Origin: Candidatus Woesearchaeota archaeon
GTDB lineage: Archaea > Nanobdellota > Nanobdellia > Woesearchaeales > GCA-023898365
Direction of reading: 5' to 3'
DNA: 64,000 nucleotides
Assembly: GCA_023898365.1 (NCBI GenBank)
Contig: CP060219.1
Span: 186,001 to 250,000, forward strand
Positions 60,542 to 64,000 of the stretch are shown one piece after another; positions within the stretch are counted from its first letter, which is position 1, and every line of letters begins with the position of its first letter. The position numbers and the translations under genes are program-made. A model generated the notes under the pieces. That model did no database searches. It saw nothing but the letters and a program-made list of their open reading frames with translations, and was not told the DNA's origin.

Positions 60542-63211
60542 TCAAAGCTTTTCAGGCTCTTCTTCGTCAACGCCTGCAAGCGTCACACCAATTGTTTCAA
60601 GCGCTTCTTTCATTTGCTTGCGAGAAAAGTTCTTCTGAAGTTGCTTAATTATGTCAGCGTCCGAGCGATCTTTGAATTTACTAATATTATAGATGTTAAT
60701 TATTGCTTGGTTTCGCTCTTCATCTTTTAACTCGTGAATATCAGCAGAAGTTTTCTGAATAGCTTTTTTGGTCTGAACAAAATTGAGTTTGTTAATAAGA
60801 GCAATCAACTGATCTTTGAAACGATAGGCAGCGTATGCGCCTGCACCAAGAATAATCAGAACAAAGGCAAGTACGATAAAGAGCACAAGAAGATCTCTTT
60901 GAGGAGGAGGTACAACAGTGACAGCGAGCGTGGCAGTTTCTTTATTATCAAAAGCCTCAATGGAAATGGTGAATGAATCAGTAATGTTTACCGACTCGCC
61001 ACCAATAAACCTAAACGTAATATTTTTTACCGCTCCAGGATCGATTCGTTCAGAAGAGGGAAATGAGATGTAGTCAGATGCAGGACTTATTTTAATCGAA
61101 GCGACCACATCCCGATCAAGATTGTTTTTTATAATAAGATATGCTTGCTTTGAGGTATCATTCATTTGTAAGAACTTCGTTCTCACCGTAAATGGTTTTG
61201 CAGCATACCTTGTAACAAGCAAATTAATAGGGTAAGAAAAGTCCATCCCCTGACTTGAACAAACAATTGTTCCTCGGTGAACTTGTTCTGTCGTTTCAGG
61301 AGACTCAAAATTTATCGGCAAGGAAAATGAATCAGAGGAAATGGAAAAACTTGATTGGCTAGAAATATCAGTATCGACCCAAGTTACTTCGCACGTGAAC
61401 TGATGATGGGATTTGGACATGGTTAGTTGTAAGTCTGCTGCAGTTCCAAAGACCGTCAAAGTTTTTGGAATAGTCATATTCAAATGAGGCGTGTCAGCAA
61501 CAATAACAGGAATTCTTGCCACTTCTTCATCATCTTCATAGAGCGAGAAAAACCCATAAATACTCTTGGTGAGTGCTTTTTTGCGCGTAAACGTGATCTT
61601 TCGATAAGAGTATGCGCTGATCACCGTCTTTTCAACAACATCAAGATAATCTGTTAATGAATCAGAAAGCTCGTATTCTAAATTTTCAAAATCAAACGTA
61701 GTTGGATTAAGTAAAGTTATGTCCTTAACATCTCTATCAATTAGTAAGACAGAAGGGTCAGTGACTAGCAAGGGGCGATTATTATTGTTAAGAATGTAAA
61801 ACGCTGATGCGACAGATTGCGTATCATTATCTTCAATATCTTCTTCGTTGAGACTGAAATAATCCTCTGCGTCAACGATTGGTTCATAGGATCGATTAAA
61901 TCCGTTTTCAAGAAGTGCAAGCACAGAGAACGCAGAAGGCACCGTTTTATTTGACACATTCAAATTAACATGTCCCCATGAACCTTCATTATTTTGCGAA
62001 AAGAGTAAATAATCAAGCACATTGCTTTGTGCACTTGTTGACAAGGAATGCTCTGCATGATACAAGAATAAAGCACTTGCAAGCGAACGCTCAGTGATGT
62101 TCGTATACGAGCCAACATAATTCCCGACAACTTCCGGATCTTCAATTCGCTGATCGTCAAGCCAATCAAGAGCAGCAGTTTTTTTCGTAGCGGGAATGGC
62201 AGTCATTGCAGCATACGCAGTCACAATAGGATCGCACGCATCACCTGGTTCTGTTTCACTCCAACAAGGACCCGGAACATCATAGGTGACGTTATCTCCC
62301 TGATAACGAAGTAAACGTTTATCTCGCGCGTCAAAAATCTCCGTAATAACGACTTCATCAGCAAGCACTGCAATAGTGTCTCCTGTATTAATCGACACAT
62401 TATATTCCTTATAGTCTTCATCAGGAAGAGAAAAATTTTGGTCAAGAACAGAACTGCCAGAAGCAACTAATGAAAGAGTGGTGTCATCTAAGACAGGAAA
62501 TATTCTGATTGTCCAGGTTTCTCCTTCAACAAAATAGCTTTGTTCGAGCTCCAAATAACTTGTTCCGTCATTAACATCTCGCCAGTCAGCGTTTAAATTT
62601 GAAAGAGTAAGCAAAGAAAGAATTTCTGCTGTGGTGCGATGATCACAAGGCGATTTTGGCCAGCATTTATCATCATTATGTCGATTGAGTTTAAGCCAAT
62701 CAAGCCCATCTTCGATTCGATCAGAAAAGATAGAAGAAAAATGAGAAAGTGCCCAAATGCCGTATGCTGTATCAAGCGGACCACTCCAACCACCATCGCT
62801 GTATTGCGTTTCCAAAATAATATCGAGGAGTTTTGAGAGTTTGTTTACTTTGACAACTTTCGATAAACGCTGATTTTCTCCATCAACCGTATATTCTGCT
62901 TGAATTTGCAATTCATGGCAAGAAAAATCTTCAAGGTTTGTTCCAGCAACAAAACAATTTTCTGTTTCTGAAAAACGATAATTGTCCAACTCTTCAAAGC
63001 GGTTATCATCCAAACACACTATGGCTGTTTTGAGAACATGAGGGTCTTCAGTACACGCAACAAAAAACAAATCTTCATTGGTAATATATTCTTGAAGCGC
63101 AGGATTAAGATAAGAATTCTCAGGTCTGATAAGCGTGATTCCTTGTTCGTAAGATATCACTGGCACTAGGAACAAGAGCAACATGAATACGAGCCAAAGC
63201 GTTCTCACCAT
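60542..63211 (-). CDS. Surface protein with alpha/alpha-toroid domain
   Basis: An 889-residue protein: signal peptide (about 1-20), an alpha/alpha-toroid similar to terpenoid cyclase/prenyltransferase repeats (YSDGGWSGPLDTAYGIWALS at about 137 and NNEGSWGHVNLNVSN at about 415), an Ig-like or beta-sandwich region (about 480-770), a membrane helix (about 774-796) and a cytoplasmic helical tail ending with ADIIKQLQKNFSRKQMKEAL. The toroid fold is common in extracellular bacterial and archaeal surface proteins, where it does not imply terpenoid chemistry. The tail resembles the ends of the two giant proteins. Many N-x-S/T sites suggest glycosylation. It lies 39 bp after the partial gene at 63251, probably in one transcript. 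Confidence 0.7.
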   Translation of the reverse strand: MVRTLWLVFMLLLFLVPVISYEQGITLIRPENSYLNPALQEYITNEDLFFVACTEDPHVLKTAIVCLDDNRFEELDNYRFSETENCFVAGTNLEDFSCHELQIQAEYTVDGENQRLSKVVKVNKLSKLLDIILETQYSDGGWSGPLDTAYGIWALSHFSSIFSDRIEDGLDWLKLNRHNDDKCWPKSPCDHRTTAEILSLLTLSNLNADWRDVNDGTSYLELEQSYFVEGETWTIRIFPVLDDTTLSLVASGSSVLDQNFSLPDEDYKEYNVSINTGDTIAVLADEVVITEIFDARDKRLLRYQGDNVTYDVPGPCWSETEPGDACDPIVTAYAAMTAIPATKKTAALDWLDDQRIEDPEVVGNYVGSYTNITERSLASALFLYHAEHSLSTSAQSNVLDYLLFSQNNEGSWGHVNLNVSNKTVPSAFSVLALLENGFNRSYEPIVDAEDYFSLNEEDIEDNDTQSVASAFYILNNNNRPLLVTDPSVLLIDRDVKDITLLNPTTFDFENLEYELSDSLTDYLDVVEKTVISAYSYRKITFTRKKALTKSIYGFFSLYEDDEEVARIPVIVADTPHLNMTIPKTLTVFGTAADLQLTMSKSHHQFTCEVTWVDTDISSQSSFSISSDSFSLPINFESPETTEQVHRGTIVCSSQGMDFSYPINLLVTRYAAKPFTVRTKFLQMNDTSKQAYLIIKNNLDRDVVASIKISPASDYISFPSSERIDPGAVKNITFRFIGGESVNITDSFTISIEAFDNKETATLAVTVVPPPQRDLLVLFIVLAFVLIILGAGAYAAYRFKDQLIALINKLNFVQTKKAIQKTSADIHELKDEERNQAIINIYNISKFKDRSDADIIKQLQKNFSRKQMKEALETIGVTLAGVDEEEPEKL

Positions 63212-63250
63212 CCCACCTCGGGAAAAGCTACATATTTGACCTTTAAATAG

Positions 63251-64000
63251 TTATTGCGTTCCATTGTTTTGATAAGATGAGCGTTCCGCACGCATTTTTT
63301 GAAGATTCTCTTCTTCTTCATGTAAAAAGCGCATGAGATCAACGACTCGTTCTCTTTTTGAGCTTGGTAAAATTGAAAAGGCTTGTTTGGTGCGAGCAAC
63401 AGCGATAAGAAACCCATCTTCATCGCTGTTTTCGAAATGATCAAGAGCGACTTGGGCAGCTGCGTTAAACATACGTTGAGGCTTTGCTTGATAATAAAAC
63501 AGTAAAGGAAGAAGAGCGACAATTACAAGGAGCATTACAAATGAACTTGCACCAGCAGATTTGATAAAACCAATAACATTACCGGTAATGGCAATTTTTT
63601 CTTTTGATCTAGGTTCAAAAACTACCACCGTCTCCAGATGTTCAAGATCATCAGCGGCAAGTTCGCTTTCGAAGTAGTAAGAAAATTGCGTTGCATCAAA
63701 CAAAGCAACACCTTGCGACTGAGATTGCGCAGAGGTAATATACGTTTGCTTGCCATGAAGAGCATCATCAAGAATAACTTCATAGATCTCAACATTCTCA
63801 GAAGTATTATCAAGGAGCACTGTTTTTTGAATGAGGGTGATAATTTCATCTTCTAATTCCTTTTCAAGCTTTATGACAAAGACTTCTTTTCGAATAATGT
63901 AATCTTCAGACCGATCAACCAAATACGAGGTATCTAACGTGCCTTTTGTTGAGAGAAGTGCTCTCGCAAGCGCATCAATCGCCTCCTTTGAGGCATATAC
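63251..64000 (-). CDS. Partial membrane protein, N-terminus beyond window
   Basis: The frame is open to the window edge; the part seen is 249 residues. The first portion (YASKEAIDALARALLSTKGT) looks helical, then a mixed alpha/beta domain (about 40-135), one membrane helix (SSFVMLLVIVALLPLLFYYQ) and a C-terminal helical cytoplasmic domain (about 165-249) with FNAAAQVALDHFENSDEDGF and LMRFLHEEEENLQKMRAE. It precedes the toroid surface protein by 39 bp in the same direction. No family recognised. A TTG at 63920-63922 is not the start, because coding sequence continues upstream. Confidence 0.6.
   Translation of the reverse strand, partial: VYASKEAIDALARALLSTKGTLDTSYLVDRSEDYIIRKEVFVIKLEKELEDEIITLIQKTVLLDNTSENVEIYEVILDDALHGKQTYITSAQSQSQGVALFDATQFSYYFESELAADDLEHLETVVVFEPRSKEKIAITGNVIGFIKSAGASSFVMLLVIVALLPLLFYYQAKPQRMFNAAAQVALDHFENSDEDGFLIAVARTKQAFSILPSSKRERVVDLMRFLHEEEENLQKMRAERSSYQNNGTQ

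Overview
The window looks like chromosomal DNA from an AT-rich archaeon, most likely a DPANN lineage close to Woesearchaeota/Pacearchaeota (taxon inferred). Archaeal markers are PCNA, an archaeal RNase J, an aCPSF2-type beta-CASP nuclease, RtcB with archaease, the wyosine enzyme Taw1, an archaellin/pilin-like protein, a tRNA-Leu with a bulge-helix-bulge intron, and many genes with a TATA box about 25-30 bp before an almost leaderless start. Mixed in are genes of bacterial style: UvrB, acetate kinase/phosphotransacetylase, RadC, an AI-2E-type membrane protein and, remarkably, a class A penicillin-binding protein.

Layout. 0-7 kb: membrane-anchored winged helix protein, PCNA, RNase J, lipoprotein, 63-bp tandem repeats beside tRNA-Leu(CAA), a three-gene coiled-coil operon, aCPSF2. 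7-17 kb: secreted glycoprotein, the two-domain PBP, exonuclease III, EamA and MFS transporters, a dihydrolipoamide dehydrogenase-like flavoenzyme, a CoA-binding protein. 17-25 kb: uvrB-mutY-like pair, then a four-gene ABC/FtsX-type operon with a COG1361-like surface protein. 25-36 kb: archaease-rtcB, taw1, a type 4 UDG lacking most Fe-S ligands, a zinc-ribbon-pta-ackA-debranching enzyme run (glycogen to acetate with ATP formation), MazG, NUDIX, ferredoxin. 36-41.6 kb and 54.1-59 kb: two giant membrane-anchored surface proteins of the same architecture, followed to the right by an archaellin-like protein, an alpha/alpha-toroid surface protein and a partial membrane protein.

The most notable structure is 41.6-54.1 kb. 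This 12.5-kb segment separates the two giant surface genes and is bounded by a 52-bp imperfect inverted repeat (39/52 identical, no gaps, each arm with three GGATGTT-like iterons at the same 14/13-bp spacing). Immediately outside is a 7-bp direct repeat, TATTGCC. This is the signature of transposition. The cargo is a defence module: a type I restriction-modification system (HsdR, HsdM, HsdS) with a Shedu-like nuclease, a DUF3644 protein, a ribbon-helix-helix regulator and a PIN protein embedded in the hsdM/S operon, plus RadC, a winged-helix regulator with its probable operators, a zinc-ribbon protein and an IS6-like transposase near the right end. Removing the element joins the two giant genes directly and leaves the stop codon of the upstream one intact.

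No rRNA genes and no CRISPR array were seen. All family assignments come from reading motifs by eye, without database searches.
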